From Palaemon carinicauda (lineage: Eukaryota; Arthropoda; Malacostraca; Decapoda; Palaemonidae), in assembly GCF_036898095.1 (NCBI RefSeq), contig NC_090759.1, positions 27,676,406-27,740,405 of the forward strand: a stretch of 64,000 nucleotides of DNA. The letters are read 5' to 3'. The notes under the pieces are model-generated. The model was not told the DNA's origin. It saw only the letters and a list, made by a program, of their open reading frames with translations, and searched no databases. The translations under genes and the position numbers were made by a program. Below, piece after piece: positions 22,644-35,960 of the stretch (position 1 is the stretch's first letter; every line of letters begins with the position of its first letter).

Positions 22644-22703
<60 letters not shown>
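22420..22703. repeat. (AT)n microsatellites
   Basis: Two AT-dominated blocks at about 22422-22484 and 22590-22703 are flanked by CA and TG runs. Confidence 0.95.
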
Positions 22704-22716
<13 letters not shown>

Positions 22717-23127
22717 AGTGTGTGTGTACATACACATTTTCATGATTCCATCACGATCTTAAACAGCAGTCAAACCCCTCTAAAATCCGGTAATCCTAGT
22801 TGTAAATAAAAATTGTATTTGTTTATATGACCACACTTTCCATATACTGCCAAATTACGCAAAGCTATTGGTTTCGTTTATTAGTTTTTCATCATTTGAA
22901 GCAAGGCGCCATATGGGAAAAAATTTATATTAAAAAAATAAAACTAAAATTATATAAAAAAAAACTGGCCTGGTTTCCTCACTGAACCAAATGGAAGTTC
23001 GTGATGCCAGCATAAATTTTATATATATTCAAAATATATACCGAATTAAAAGTGGAGTAACTACTAAAAAAATGTCACTATTTGTGATTATATATTTTAT
23101 GGACACTTAAGTAATTACTCCTTTTGT

Positions 23128-23458
<331 letters not shown>

Positions 23459-23460
<2 letters not shown>

Positions 23461-24860
23461 AATGTACGCTGGCATCACGAACTTCTGTTTGGTTGACCAT
23501 GTTGACGATGTCAGTTCCAGGTCGTTCAGAGAGGAAACCAGGTTAGTTTTATTCTTATAATCCTATGTTTTTTTTTTTTTTTTTTGTACATAATTCTATC
23601 TTGTTTCGCATGTGGCGAATTGCTTTAAATTATAAACAAACTAATACAGGAAAACAATAGCTTTCCATAATTTAGCAGTATATGGAGTGTGTGGTCTTGT
23701 AAACATATACCATAAAAAGGCTTTACTCCAATGTTATAACTACCTTCAATATAAAGGGTTAGTAATACTTATATACTTGACTAGTTTTCGTCTGCGAATT
23801 GAATAAACTCGAAACTGACTTATCATGCTTTTAACATTTAAACTGTATTATGATCTTAGAGAAAAAGAGAAGAAAGTTGAAAACAGACAAATTCAAAGTA
23901 ACTTATTAAAGGAATGTCTGAAATTACTCAAGGAGGAGACATAAGCTATTAATATATTGTAGGCTCAATTGGGGGGAATAATGTTATCTTGAAATATCTT
24001 CCGCATAGAACCAATACCTCAAATGCATAGGCCTAAATATACAGACCCTTGCAACCAAACATTCATAAGCCTAAGAAAACAATGACCCGCAAAACATTAG
24101 CATACGACGAAATTGCAAATCTAGCTTGGTATTCGTGACCGACATTCCAAGGATGCCAAAAACAAACAGTGCAACTTCAAACCAAAACAAATGCTAAAAT
24201 TACAGAAAATAGGAATTTGCCATATTTGTTACGCTAAGCCTAATCCTATTGATAAAACTATGCATTCCCTATCATACTTTAGCCAACACCACAAGATTTA
24301 TAAGAATTCACTCTTATCCTTGACAAAAGAATAGGGAATTTACAGGCCACTGCAAAAATTGCACCAATAATACGATACCGCTCACAGGATTTCCTTTGTT
24401 GACAGTTGGCCTCTGTACTAGGTGTTTACAGACTAACATTTCTAACATACCATTTGATGCAAGTGGCGTCAAACCTAGTCACATTTCCTTGAAAGAAGAG
24501 ATAGACCTTATGTCCCTATAACATTATTTATCTAGTTTCCATAATAGCGCAGTTTGGGACCGCAGATTTTGGGGGGCCGAAGGGGAGGAGGGACCTGAGC
24601 GATCGATGACTTGACCGCGACCCAACGTCGCCACATATACACAACAGAATGCTTTCTTGATCGCTTTAATAAATCTAATTAAGCTTGATGAAATACACAG
24701 TCCTTCGTTCGTTAATGTGAATCTAAAAGGACGTAAATAGACACCCGTCACGTACAGTAAATTGTGTCACGACCCTCCATTCACGACAACCACACCTTCC
24801 ACCCAGTGGATGGGAAAATCAAAACAAATGTCATAATTGAGAAGAATTTGACTTTTACCT
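23459..24860. other. Presumed intron of the gene starting at 24926
   Basis: No repeat family dominates. A possible 37-nt micro-exon at 24451-24487 is discussed under findings. Otherwise nothing is recognised. Confidence 0.4.
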
Positions 24861-24926
24861 GTTTAATAGCCCTGCCGATTTCATGGATGATGCGATCTTT
24901 GACTCCTCCCTTGAGAGCTGCCATTG
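24861..24926 (-). CDS. First coding exon of an unidentified gene
   Basis: On the minus strand a start codon at 24926-24924 sits in a strong eukaryotic context (GACAATGG: A at -3, G at +4). It opens 22 codons reading MAALKGGVKDRIIHEIGR and then AIKQ. These end exactly at a donor, CAG then GTAAAAG, in phase 0. The peptide is basic and amphipathic, with no signal peptide. A GC-richer patch (CCTCCCGAGGCG) lies just upstream, as expected of a 5' UTR or promoter. I do not recognise the protein family. The rest of the gene must lie at lower coordinates. Confidence 0.55.
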
Positions 24927-25630
24927 TCTCATAGCAAAGCCCCTCCCGAGGCGTTGGAGGAGGCGAAAAGAAAAAAAATAATAATTGTCCGGAACTTCAC
25001 ATGGCGAGATTCTCACTCCACAAATGCCACCAGCTGACTGAATTTGTTCGGTGCACGGTGCTGCTGTACGAGAACTTCACATAACTGCAGAACTAAAGCA
25101 ACTGTCAAAACAAAGAAACGTAATCCCATTGCATCCATGATTGGGTATAAATCATATTTTATGACTAAAGTTATTTATATATGTTTTATTAGACAAAATA
25201 ATAAGATCAATCTCTCTATAGCTGCTCTTAATTACGATGAATAAGTAACTCTTACGTTTGGCAGGAGAGGCTACCTTCTTCTGTCAGTTTAGGACCACGA
25301 TTTTCGTTCTCTTCGCCTTATAATTAAACAATCAAAAGTTGCGTAATATATGTTAGGTGTTCCATTGCATTAAAGAGACATATCTTTTCTGTATATTCAC
25401 TTACCATTATATCCAGATACTGACGATGTCACATTTCTTTAAACTGGTGTAATTAGTCATCTTCATTAGACTGCAAATCCGTCGCGTTAGGCCTACACAT
25501 TTCCGTAGTTATATTTCTTTCTTAAAGGTTATGTATTTTGTTTTTGCATCTCGTTAGTAGCAATCCACTTTGCTGTTATTTTCTTCCCTGTTAAAGAAAG
25601 CTGACATTGGTGTGTAGGGTCGTTCTTTGT

Positions 25631-25697
<67 letters not shown>

Positions 25698-26164
25698 CAC
25701 TACTTGCCCTGACGGTATATAACTGCTTGTTTGTGTGCACAAAAAGGGAAATAAATATACGAAATCGTAAGGAAACATCTGAATATTTCATTTCAGTCAC
25801 AACGAAACAGTAAGGTAGTCACGCACAGTCACAAACGGTAATCAATATACTGTATATTTAGGTGATAGAGACCAGGTATACCCTATAGCTACTATTTTAT
25901 CATAACATTTTCTTATGATAGCAGTTTTAATGTTATTACTGTTACCTGATCTCGCTCAAAGTACAGGTTTCTTCAGTGAAAATAACTATTATCTTGAAAA
26001 GAATATAGTACAGTCTACAGAAAGATGAGGTACATAAAAACCCAGGGAGTTTCAAAATTCCAGATATGCGAAAACTAATTAATGGGGGATTTTATTTTTA
26101 ATCTCTTCGGGATTACTTATCTTTTCAGCAAAAGAAAAAAAATCCGTATTTGCGTAACTATTAT
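24927..26164. other. Upstream flank of the gene at 24926; (GA)n tract
   Basis: A perfect GA run lies at about 25634-25695. No opposite-strand start exon or recognisable promoter element was found. Confidence 0.45.
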
Positions 26165-26590
26165 TATCATCATCTACGCCTATTGACGCAAAAGGGCCTC
26201 GGTTAGATTTCGCCAGTCGTCTCTAGCTTGAGCTTCAAATACAATAATTCTCCACTCATCATCTCCCACTTCACAGATCTCAGCCATGTAGGCCTTGATC
26301 TTCTAACTCTTCTAGTGGTTTGTGGAGCCCAGTTGAATATTTGGTGAACCAATCTCTCTTGGGGTGTGCGAAGAGCATGAACAAATCATCTCCATCTACC
26401 ACTCATCTTGCCCGCATATGGCACTCGAGTAATCTCTTACAGTTTCATTTCTAGTCTTGTCCTGCCATTTAACTCCAATATTCTTTTGAGGGCTTTGTTC
26501 TCAAATCTGCTAGAGCTGTTTGAGATAGTTTCATTGCCATAACAAGACTCATGGCCATACAGTAACACATATCTCACTAAACTAGTAGTA
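26165..26590 (-). mobile_element. LINE-D 3' fragment, reverse-transcriptase C-terminus
   Basis: The minus strand reads as a broken version of a non-LTR ORF2 C-terminus: VLLYGHESC, then KALKRILELNGRTR, later HPKRDW and RDDWRNL-like residues. Several stops and frameshifts interrupt it. It ends in a GATGATGATAATAATA tail at about 26160-26180. The sequence differs from LINE-A, LINE-B and LINE-C. Confidence 0.6.
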
Positions 26591-26591
26591 T

Positions 26592-26890
26592 GATTTTTTA
26601 TGTACCATGGTCTGTTACTGTCTTGGGGTAGAGTTCTCTTGCTTGAGGATACACTCGGGCACACTATTCTATCTTATTTATCATCCTCTTGGTTTTTTCT
26701 TTTCTTATATGAAAGATTCATTTAAATGTTGTTAATGTTCTTAAAAAAACTTATTTTAATTGTTAATTACCTCTCTTGTAGTTTCCTTATTTCCTTTCCT
26801 CACTGGGCTATTTCCCCTATTGGAGCCCTTGGGCATATAGCATTCCTACTTTTATAACTAGGGTTGTAGCTTAGTATAGCAAGTAATAAT
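26592..26890 (+). mobile_element. LINE-A (A2) 3' end
   Basis: It begins TGTACCATGGTCTG and carries GAGTTCTCTTGCTTGAGG and the terminal blocks, ending GTTGTAGCTTAGTATAGC with almost no AAT tail. Confidence 0.8.
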
Positions 26891-27297
26891 GTTGATGATG
26901 ATTTCAGGCGATTCGATTTCCAAATTTTTACTTAACCGAGCTTGAATTATGAAAATAAATTGGTCAATACTACGAGAAGATGCTGTGCGGGTTAACATTT
27001 GATATCACGAAACCTGGGACCCCTTAAAAAAAAAAAGAATCAGTCATTAATTATTTCATTTCATAAATCCTTTCGGAGAAATATACAGTCGCGCTTTTAT
27101 CAATTCTGAAGAACATTTCAGGCGAGTTTCCATCTCGTTCTAGTCATTATCATTATAACTGAAGCAATATAACCAACAACTGCTATAATTATAATAATGC
27201 AAATAATCCATTTCACGTTCCAACTACAAGGTCCATTGAGGATGAATAATAAATGCAAAAAAATATCTACGTCACTTGTCAGTACCACGGCCTATTA

Positions 27298-27980
27298 TTA
27301 TTATTATTATTTAAGCTACAACCCTAGTTGGAAAAGCAGGATGCTATACGTCCAAGGAAAACATCCATGTCACTTGTTGTTACCAAGGTATATTATTTTT
27401 ATTATTATTATTAGTTAAGCTTAAACCCTAATTAGAAATGCAGGATACTATAAGTCTAAGGGCCCCAACAAGGAAAATAGCCCAGCGAGGAAAGAAAATA
27501 AGGAAACATATAATAGTGTACCCGAGTGTTCACTCAAGCATGAGAACTCTACCCATGACGCACAAAACATCATGGCAGAGAGGCTATGGCACTACCCATG
27601 CTAGAGAACAATTGTTTGATTTTGGAGTGTCCTAAAAGAGCTGCTTACCATAGCTAAAGAGTCTCTTCTCCCTAAACAAGTGGAAAATAACCATTGAATA
27701 ATTACATTGCAGTAGTTAACACCCTGAGTGGAGACAAAATTTGAGTTACCGGTGCCTTAGGTGTACAGTATGAGGACAGAGGTGAATGTGTTAAGAATAG
27801 CCCAAACTATTCTGTGTATGTATAGGGCGTGTAAGGAAAGGAAGAAAATTACCCATAACCAGAGAGTGATCCAAAGCAGTACTATCTGTCCAGTCAACTC
27901 AATAACTCTCTCGCAGTAGTATGTTAACGGGTGACTGGTGCCTTACATTGGCCAACCTACTACCAAGACTGATAATTAAA
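27298..27980 (-). mobile_element. LINE-A fragments, one short and one A2 long
   Basis: A 50-bp terminal piece (27298-27345) is followed by a longer A2 copy (about 27394-27980) with the same upstream blocks as 16271. A flank of the form GTCACTTGT..TACCA precedes both tails (about 27271 and 27369). This suggests a ~100-bp tandem duplication of flank plus tail. Confidence 0.75.
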
Positions 27981-28515
27981 ATCTCCTCATAAGTAATGTA
28001 CATGCTGACTACCTGAAATATCTTTTACTTCTATTTTGCATGTACAGTTGGGAGCAGGAATTCCTGGCACATCTCGCTGTGCATGGCGAGTTCTTGTGTT
28101 TAGCCCCGGGCATCACCAGCGTCCATCTCTACTTACTCTGACTGTTTAGTTACTTGCTATGCAGCAAGGGTGCAACAGGGTAGGCTACACTTCCTCAGAG
28201 CGAGGTGTGTCCGCAGTTCCAAGGTCCAAGTGAAGTTCTTGCATATTGCAAAATCTGTTCTCACAATTTCAGAATATTACACATTGCTTATCGACACATT
28301 TGTTATTATTAATGATAGCTTTTCAAAATATTGTTGTCCTCATCGCTCAACACAGCTTTTAGAATACTGTTTTCCTCTACAACTGTTCTAATTGAAATTA
28401 TTCTTACCATTCAGGCAGTCCATCTCAAATATCCACACCTTAATTCTATAAGAGAGATTAAGTTTGTCTCTTTATACTATACATTAGTTTTCATACATTT
28501 TTCTATTCTACATTA

Positions 28516-28606
28516 GAGAGGAGAGGTCCCCTTTTCGGTTTCATTTGTTTGATGTCGACTACCCCCCAAATTGGGGGAAATGCCTTGGTATATGTATGTA
28601 TGTATG
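28516..28606 (+). mobile_element. LINE-B 3' terminus, solo
   Basis: 91 bp match the LINE-B end: GAGGAGAGGTCCCC, GATGTCGACTACCCCCC, the CCCCC/GGGGG hairpin, GCCTTGGTATATGTATGTAT. TACATTA flanks it on both sides (28509-28515 and 28607-28613), consistent with a target-site duplication. Confidence 0.8.
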
Positions 28607-28693
28607 TACATTATTTGGTGAGCCATCACTTCCCTTGCTTACCTATGTATTAATATACTGCAGTAAGCAATGCAAGACAACCACTAATACAGA

Positions 28694-29800
28694 ATTATTA
28701 TCATCACCATGTTATCTACATCCGTAGTTGGAAAAGCAGGATGCTATATACCCAAGGGCTCTAACAGGAAAAAATAGCCGAGTGAGGGAAGGAAATGAGC
28801 AAATAAACGATAAGAGAAAAAATGAACAATTAAAATTAAATATTCTAAGAGTAACAACATCAAAACATTCGCTGCAAGTTCGAACCTTTGAAGTTCTACC
28901 GATTTAACTACCTAATTAGGAAGATCATTCCACAACTTGGTCATAGATGGAATAAAACTTTTAGAATACTGTGTACTATTGAGCCTCATGATGGAGAAGG
29001 TCTGACAATTAAAATTAACTGCATGCCTAGTATTACGAACAGGATGGTATTGTCCGGGAAGATCTGAATGTAAAAGTTGGTCAAAATTATGAAATATCTT
29101 ATGCAACATGCATAACGAACCAACTGAACAATGGTGTCAGAGACTAATATCTAGATCAGGAATATGAAATTTAATAGACCAAAGTTTTTGTTCAACAAAT
29201 TAAGATGAGAATCAGCAGCTAAAGACCAGACTGGAGAACAATACTTGAAACAAGGTGGAATGGAAGAATTAACACACTTTTAGAGAATAGGTTGGTTACC
29301 GAAAATATTAGAAGACCTACGCAATAAGGCAAATTTCTGTGCAATTGAAGAAGACACAGACCTGTGTGTTTCTCAAAAGTAAACGCTGTTGTGAATCACT
29401 CCTAAAATTTTAAAAGTCAAAGTTAAAATTACATTATCAATGCCGAGATCTGGATGTTAAAGGAGCACCTGTCCTTGCCCTACGTACAATCATACTCCGA
29501 GTTTTGTTAGGATTCAACTTCATGCCCAATAATTTACTCCCTGCACCATTATTAGGTAGATCTCTATTAAGGGATTCAGCGACCCCAGATCTACATTCAG
29601 ATGGAATTGAAACAAAGTGTTGCATCATCTGCATATGCAACAAGCTTGTTTTCCATGCCAAACCACATCATGTGTGTATAGCATGAAAAGTGATCGACCA
29701 AGAACACTGCCCTGCGGTACACCAGATGTCACATTCCAATACTCACTGTGGTGCCCATCAACAACTCTACAATCTATTACTTAAATAGATCTACCAATTA
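28694..29800 (-). mobile_element. LINE-A (A1), long degenerate copy
   Basis: About 1.1 kb on the minus strand. The 5' end, near 29700-29800, carries remnants of the GV-PQGSVLGPL motif. At 29437-29661 are SIPSECRSGVAESLNRDL and GMKLNPNKTRS. At 28912-29109 are the C-terminal blocks (HSDLPGQYHPVRNTRHAVN, TKLWNDLPN). The 3' UTR follows. The YADD motif is disrupted by frameshift, so the copy is dead. Confidence 0.85.
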
Positions 29801-30629
29801 CTGTCAAAACTTTTGTTTAACCCTCTGTTTTCTCATTTCAATGCAAATATTCATGAATATACAACTTATTAATCAATACTGTAGAGTCTACACCTGCAAT
29901 GACACAACGCACTAATATTTCTTTTAATTTCAAAATCTTAAAATTTCCACTCTTGATCAGACTTCAACTATGACATCATAAACCACCTTGTAATTACAGA
30001 AAAATTTATGCTAAAGACTAATGAGATTTTTAATAGACACCCTCTCATTTAAAACTCTAATCTTTGTTAATAAACTGTACTGCCATAAATTTTACATCCC
30101 ATTCCCTTGAAAAATTGGTATATAACACCGAAACCCTATCAATTATACGATACTGTAATATCTCTTTCTATCTCATGTAAATTTGTAATTTCCTTGACTT
30201 TTATTCATAATAGAAAAAAATATATTTTTCATACCTTTCACCTGAGCACTCATCAATCTCCGTCTAAACAGTCAATCTTTGTAGTCTTTTTTTTAAACTA
30301 TTCATAGACCTTAGTATAGTTTATGGGTATACTAAGCAATTCTATGTTCTTATAGTAATTATTGGCCAATGATCTTACCATCTATTGTTTTGGGGTGTTA
30401 CAATAATGATATGCACCACTCGGGCAAAGTGGCTACATCATATTTCAGAGGCGGAACAAAAATTAAATGGTTATATACTTTGATATAAAATTCCTTTTAA
30501 TTGATCTTAGGTACTTTAGCTGATGAAGCACACATGGATTTAAACAATTTGGCGAGAAGGGCAACACTAGGGACTGGGAGGCTATTCAACCATCATGAAC
30601 CACTGGGGGAAATACCCGGAGTTGCAGTA

Positions 30630-30795
30630 TGAAGAAAAAGTTTTAAGAGGCTGGACTGTAACAGAGGTAGAGTAGAAGGTTAAAAAGCTAGTGTGGCAGG
30701 AGCCAAAAGGACACTGCAAAGAACTTAAGTAATGCATGCCTACAATGCACTGCTATAGGTGTGATGATGGCACTAACTTCCCTACATGGTAAACC
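30630..30795 (+). repeat. Unidentified dispersed repeat, copy 1
   Basis: A ~160-bp stretch resembles 40945-41110. Both carry GGCTGGACTG or GCTGGATTGG, GAGGTA-rich purine sequence, GCTGC(T)AAGA..CTTAAGTAATG or similar, and ACTAAYTCCCTACA at the end. No coding content. Confidence 0.45.
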
Positions 30796-30910
30796 AGACT
30801 TAGAAAGCCCACATTGAAAATAAAAATGTATTGTACTTGAGAGAAAATTCCAATTCTTAAGATTGGATTTTTAATTGGATTCACAATTTTAGGCTATATA
30901 GCTACAGTAT

Positions 30911-32010
30911 ATCATTATCATTATTAGCTAAGCTACAGCCCCAGTTGGAAAAGCAAAATTCTATAAGCCCAAAGGCTCCAATAGGGAAAAATAGTGCAGT
31001 GATGAAAGGAAATAAATAAACAATATAGGAAAAATTAACGATGAAATATTTTAAAACCAGTAACATCAAAACATATGTCATATATAAACTATAAAAAGAC
31101 TCAGGTCAGCCTGTTCAACATAAAAGCATTTGCTGCGACTTTAAAACTTTTGAAGTTCTAACAATTTAACTATAGTACGCGATTAGGAACATCATTCCAC
31201 AACTTCATCACAGCTGGAATAAAACTTCTACAATACCATGTAGCATTGAGCCTCATGATGGAGAAGGCCTGGCTATTAGAATTAACTGCAAGCCTAGCAT
31301 TACGAACAGGATGGAACAGTTCAGGAAGACCTGAATGTAAAGGATGATCAGAATCAAGAAAAATCTTCTGCAACATGCATAACGAAATAATTGAACGACT
31401 GTGCCAGAGATTAATATCTTGATCAGTAATAAGAAATTTAATAGATCGTAAGTTCCTGCCGAACAAATTAAGATGAGAATCAGCAGCTGAAGACCAAACA
31501 GGAGAACAATACTTGAAGCAAGGTAGACTGAAAGAATTAAAACACTTCTTCAGAATAGATTGATCACCGAAATCCTCAAAAAGAGTTTCTCAATAAGCCA
31601 ATCTTTTCTGCAATTGAAGAAGACACAGAACTAATGTGTTTCTCAAAAGTAAATTTGCTGTCGAGAATCACATTCTAAATTTTTAGAGTAAAAGAAACTA
31701 TCAATGCTGAGCTCTGGATTTTGAGGAGCCATTGTCCTTTATCTAGTTACAATCATACTTTTTTTGTTTTGTTAGGACTCATATTTATGGCCTATAATTT
31801 GCACCATGCACTAATTCTATTTTAGTCAGATCTCTATTAAGGGATTCAGCAATCAGAGTTCTATACTCAGTAGGAATTAATGCAGAGTAGCATCACCTGC
31901 ATACGCAACAAGCTTGTTTTCTAGACCAAACCACTTGTGTGTATATAGTATGAAAAGTAATGGGCCAAAAACACTACCCTGTGGGAGACCAGATCACATT
32001 TCTATATACA
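30911..32010 (-). mobile_element. LINE-A (A1), long degenerate copy
   Basis: The layout matches 28694-29800: 3' tail at 30911, UTR, then at 31170-31466 the coding C-terminus (HSGLPELFHPVRNARLAVNS, SFIPAVMKLWNDVPNR). Remnants of the KTLNP-like, YADD-like and PQGSV-like regions run up to about 32010, in shifting frames. Confidence 0.85.
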
Positions 32011-35000
32011 ATACCATGCTTTTCAACTACTTGACTGGATTAAAACACACCAGGCTAATATATCTAAACTTCATAACGACCTTGGATGTTTCCCCATTCA
32101 GGAATACAAAATTGCAAGACATATGTACTCATTTCACATTCTCTAATAGTTCATCACAGCCAGCAACAGCAATTCGAGGCTCCTCGGTAGAAAATGAAAA
32201 CAGCGCTCGCCTAGAAACATTATTGAGAATCTAAAGGCATACATGACCAACTAACGTAAACATGTTTCAAGGAGAAACCTTGATGCTCCAGCTGCAAGGA
32301 GCTGTATATTTCCATTAGTTATTGTCATGGGCCTCGGTGAAACAACTATCCACAGAGCTTACAGTACTTAATCCTTAATGAAACACATTTGTCCTTGACA
32401 GTAGCCACTGTTTATGCGCATTTGATTAGTTGTAACTTGATACCTTCCGATATATTCCTCATTGACATTGTGTATCTTACAGCGATTAGGGACATCATGA
32501 TGTACCCAAACAACTGGACAGAATTTACTAGGAACATTTTTTTACCTACTTCCCTATTATAACAAGGGATCAGGGCATTAAACTAGATGATTTTTCTCTG
32601 CGCCACAGGTTGCCACTTTTTATGAATAAATAGATTTATGCTTTCCTTGCTCGAAGCTCTAGATGTGATCAATCAAACCAATGTCATCAACCACACCGGT
32701 ATCCTTGTAGCAGTTGATATGTTTTATCAAAATGACATTTCTACCTTGCATTTTACTGATGGAATTTAAGACATATTGCCAGCTTGTTATAAGTGCAACG
32801 GGTTAACTACCGCAAAAAGGCTTCGTGAAGCTAATTAAAAAGTTGAACAAATAAATGGTTGAAAAGAAGTCAAATGGAGAACTAGAACCTTTAGGGAAGA
32901 CAATGAACAACACTAGCATTATGCTGGAATTAAGGATGGGGATAAGCATTTCTTACAATGTAGTTCTTTAATCCCATGATTTTTCCAAAGTTGAAAAACT
33001 TTATACAAGATCATAAGTTTTCATTCAACAAGACATATTAATACTAATACTGTATTGCGCTATACATTGGAAGATGTTTCACATTAATGAACACCCAAAC
33101 TTAAATTCCAAACAAATAAATGACAATGATTTTATGGGTATCAGCCAGCCTCAACATTCCCAAAATATTCAGATAACAGGACTGTTAAACCAGAACTTTC
33201 TAATTTGAATATTCTGCTAAAGAATCAAAAAAGGAACTAATCTTTCTCACAACTTCGGAATTACCTTAACCCTCTGTGGTGAATACTGTATTTAAAGACT
33301 CAAAACTTGTCAAATACCAAACACAGTATGCAAGATCTATCAAAACTGCTTCCCGGCTACTACAATAGGACAACACGGCCATTTGGAGGCTACTGCTATC
33401 GGATTGAAAAATGAAGAAAAAACCAGAAAAACTCGAAAAGGTTCTTAAAAGTCCACTTCCAGTATAGAATGCTCCTTTATTGAACATTTCACACTCACAC
33501 CGAGTAATGCAAAACCAGATGACATATACTCTCAGCAGTCTAACTCCTTCACACTCACACTTCACCAATTTGTACATATTAAGAGTCACATTGATATAAA
33601 ATAATATTATCAGTATTACAATAAACCTCTCAGGGATCCAACAGACAGGACAAGACAAGGGGCGGTACACTCCGCTTCTCACAACCAGCCACTCGATTTT
33701 TACTACTCATATTAGTTACCGCAACAGCAGCCTACAGATACAACTCGCATTGAACACAAGTCCGTCAACTATACCACACTAATGAAGTGTTCGTACATTT
33801 TCAAGGAGTGAGCCTGCCTTGGTATTCTATATACATCACTTATTTATAAAGCGCACAATTGTCGCATCTTGCAGAGGACTTTGCATGAGCAACACTAAAG
33901 TGGGGGTAAGACGCTGTGGATGGCTAATACCAGGGGCAGTGATAACCCTAATGAAAGGCTTTGCTAAGTCTATTATACAGTATTATTTATAGAAAAAAAT
34001 TATCCTGCTATATTCAGTGATAAAAACTTGACATTAGCTATCCCCAGCATTCACCATAGTAACATAAAATGCTATGTCCACCTGCACTATTTATTTGTTT
34101 AAAATATGTACAGCCCTTTGTAGCAAGATGTTGGAATAACCTGTGCGACAAGAGAACTATGAACATTCCTAATGAGAACTAAAAAAAATATGAAAAGAAA
34201 AACAATGGCCATTAAACATGGGCATTATATAAAATATTCAACAATGACCTCCTAACAAGGAACCGCAAAACAGTATGATCTCATGGACTTGCTAAGCCTT
34301 CAAGTTGTATGTACAAAGAATGTTCATAGTGGTAAAAAGACTTCATTTCATGAAAAAAAAGCTTAGTTGAATGCCTCTTCTGAAATCACCACAAAGTCCC
34401 TACCTGTGCATGGTCAAATAGGGTCAATTTAAAATACAGTACTGTATACATCATTTACACTTTAGTGATATAACAGAGTATCTATTCTAATACTTTGTGC
34501 TCCTGATAAAAAAATAGCGAAATAATTTTAAAATTATTCTACAATAACCTTGCACAGGAAAGGAGTTAAGTGTTGTATTACAAAGCTTACAAAACTGTCT
34601 GGGTTGATATATAAAGCACAATTTTATATTCATTAGGGTTTCATCCGGACTTTTCACAGAAGTGAACAACAGTTAACGAGATCCATCAAGTTATAAAGAA
34701 CAAGTGAAAAGTGACATGAATATAAAACTGTGGCATAAGCCCAACCTGGCCAGCAATTTATGTACAGTGGCCCATGATCTGGCTGTAAATGAAAAAACAA
34801 TCATAGTTGTTAGGCGAATTCATGCCCCACCCCCCCAAAATAAAGCCTAAATCTCCAATTTAACTCTCTCTTTTCAAGAGATCATTTCACTGGTATAAAA
34901 CTAGTTTTCTGTACGAAATTTACCTTCATATTCCTATTCAGTAAGAGGAACATGTATATATGATACAATTTGGTTTCAACTTCTGCCATATACAGTTTTA

Positions 35001-35519
35001 ATACCTATTAAAACGTCTCTCAAATAAAACAAGAGCACATCATCTGAACAACTCCCAAAGTAAACTCTTGCCACAGTAAACAACGTAATAAAATCTTCGG
35101 GTCAAAATCAATAAAAAATATATATAGCTATACCAAAGGATTAAACGGCAAAAATACCACTAAACTTGATCTGAAAATACATAACACTGATATAAACTGG
35201 CACTCATTGATTGCAACAATTAAAAAATTTCTTTGTGACAGTTTTCTATCAAAAGATAAAGCTACTCGAGAAAATCAAAGTCAACAATCTAAATGCGATA
35301 GCGCTATATCAAGAGGCTTTCACATGTACTATATATATTTCGTGAATATATTTTTGCAATGCATGACTGTCAGTTCCTATAAATAAAAGCTCACTATTAC
35401 AGGAGTTTACCGTTGTTCATGGTAATTAATTATACAAATGCTCCCTATTATCACAAATTGGAACAAAGGGAAGTTTAAGAGGCATTTTGAAGCATGTACC
35501 TAGACCACTAACCTAAGGT
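32011..35519. other. Intergenic DNA and possible distal Nup153 3' UTR
   Basis: No gene is recognised on either strand. If the Nup153 transcript extends here, minus-strand AATAAA signals are possible near 34090 and 33477. Neither can be chosen without transcript data. Confidence 0.4.
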
Positions 35520-35560
35520 GACTAAAGAGAAGAGAAGCGAAGAGAAGAGAAGAGAAGAGA

Positions 35561-35625
<65 letters not shown>
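35520..35625. repeat. (AAGAG)n-(GA)n microsatellite
   Basis: About nine AAGAG units grade into a GA run. It lies ~260 bp past the Nup153 stop codon and may be in its 3' UTR. Confidence 0.95.
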
Positions 35626-35629
<4 letters not shown>

Positions 35630-35884
35630 CAACAAAAAATAAGAAATAAAATTGGAATACTTAAATTAATTTACAGTATTTCCCATGTAAAGCACCACAT
35701 TTAAAATGAAAAGGGCTCCCTTCCTGTTATTAAAATAAGGGAGGAAGGGGGAAATAGAAAAAAAATTAAGCAACAACCCCCCCCCAAAAAAAAACAACTA
35801 TCATAAAAAAATAATTGACATAGGTTATATACATATATTATCAATATAAAGACACGATTTGGTACAAAACGTAGCAGCTGAGAG

Positions 35885-35960
35885 TTACTGCTTTCGTCTT
35901 CTTGCTTTCTTTACTACACGGCCACTTGGAGGGGCTGGCGCTGCATATGGATTTTCCGCG
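35885..35960 (-). CDS. Nup153: Nup153 last coding exon
   Basis: The acceptor CATTTCAG precedes it. One base completes a glycine codon from the previous exon, then 24 codons follow, AENPYAAPAPPSGRVVKKAR and RRKQ, and TAA at 35887-35885. The arginine/lysine-rich end matches the conserved basic C-terminus of Nup153 proteins (human ends in RRRK). That tail and the phase match identify this small exon. Confidence 0.9.

Noticed and set aside
33266..33682. 138-codon minus-strand frame with hydrophobic stretches
   Set aside because: No start context, splice sites or family resemblance. It lies in the Nup153 3' flank and is compatible with chance.
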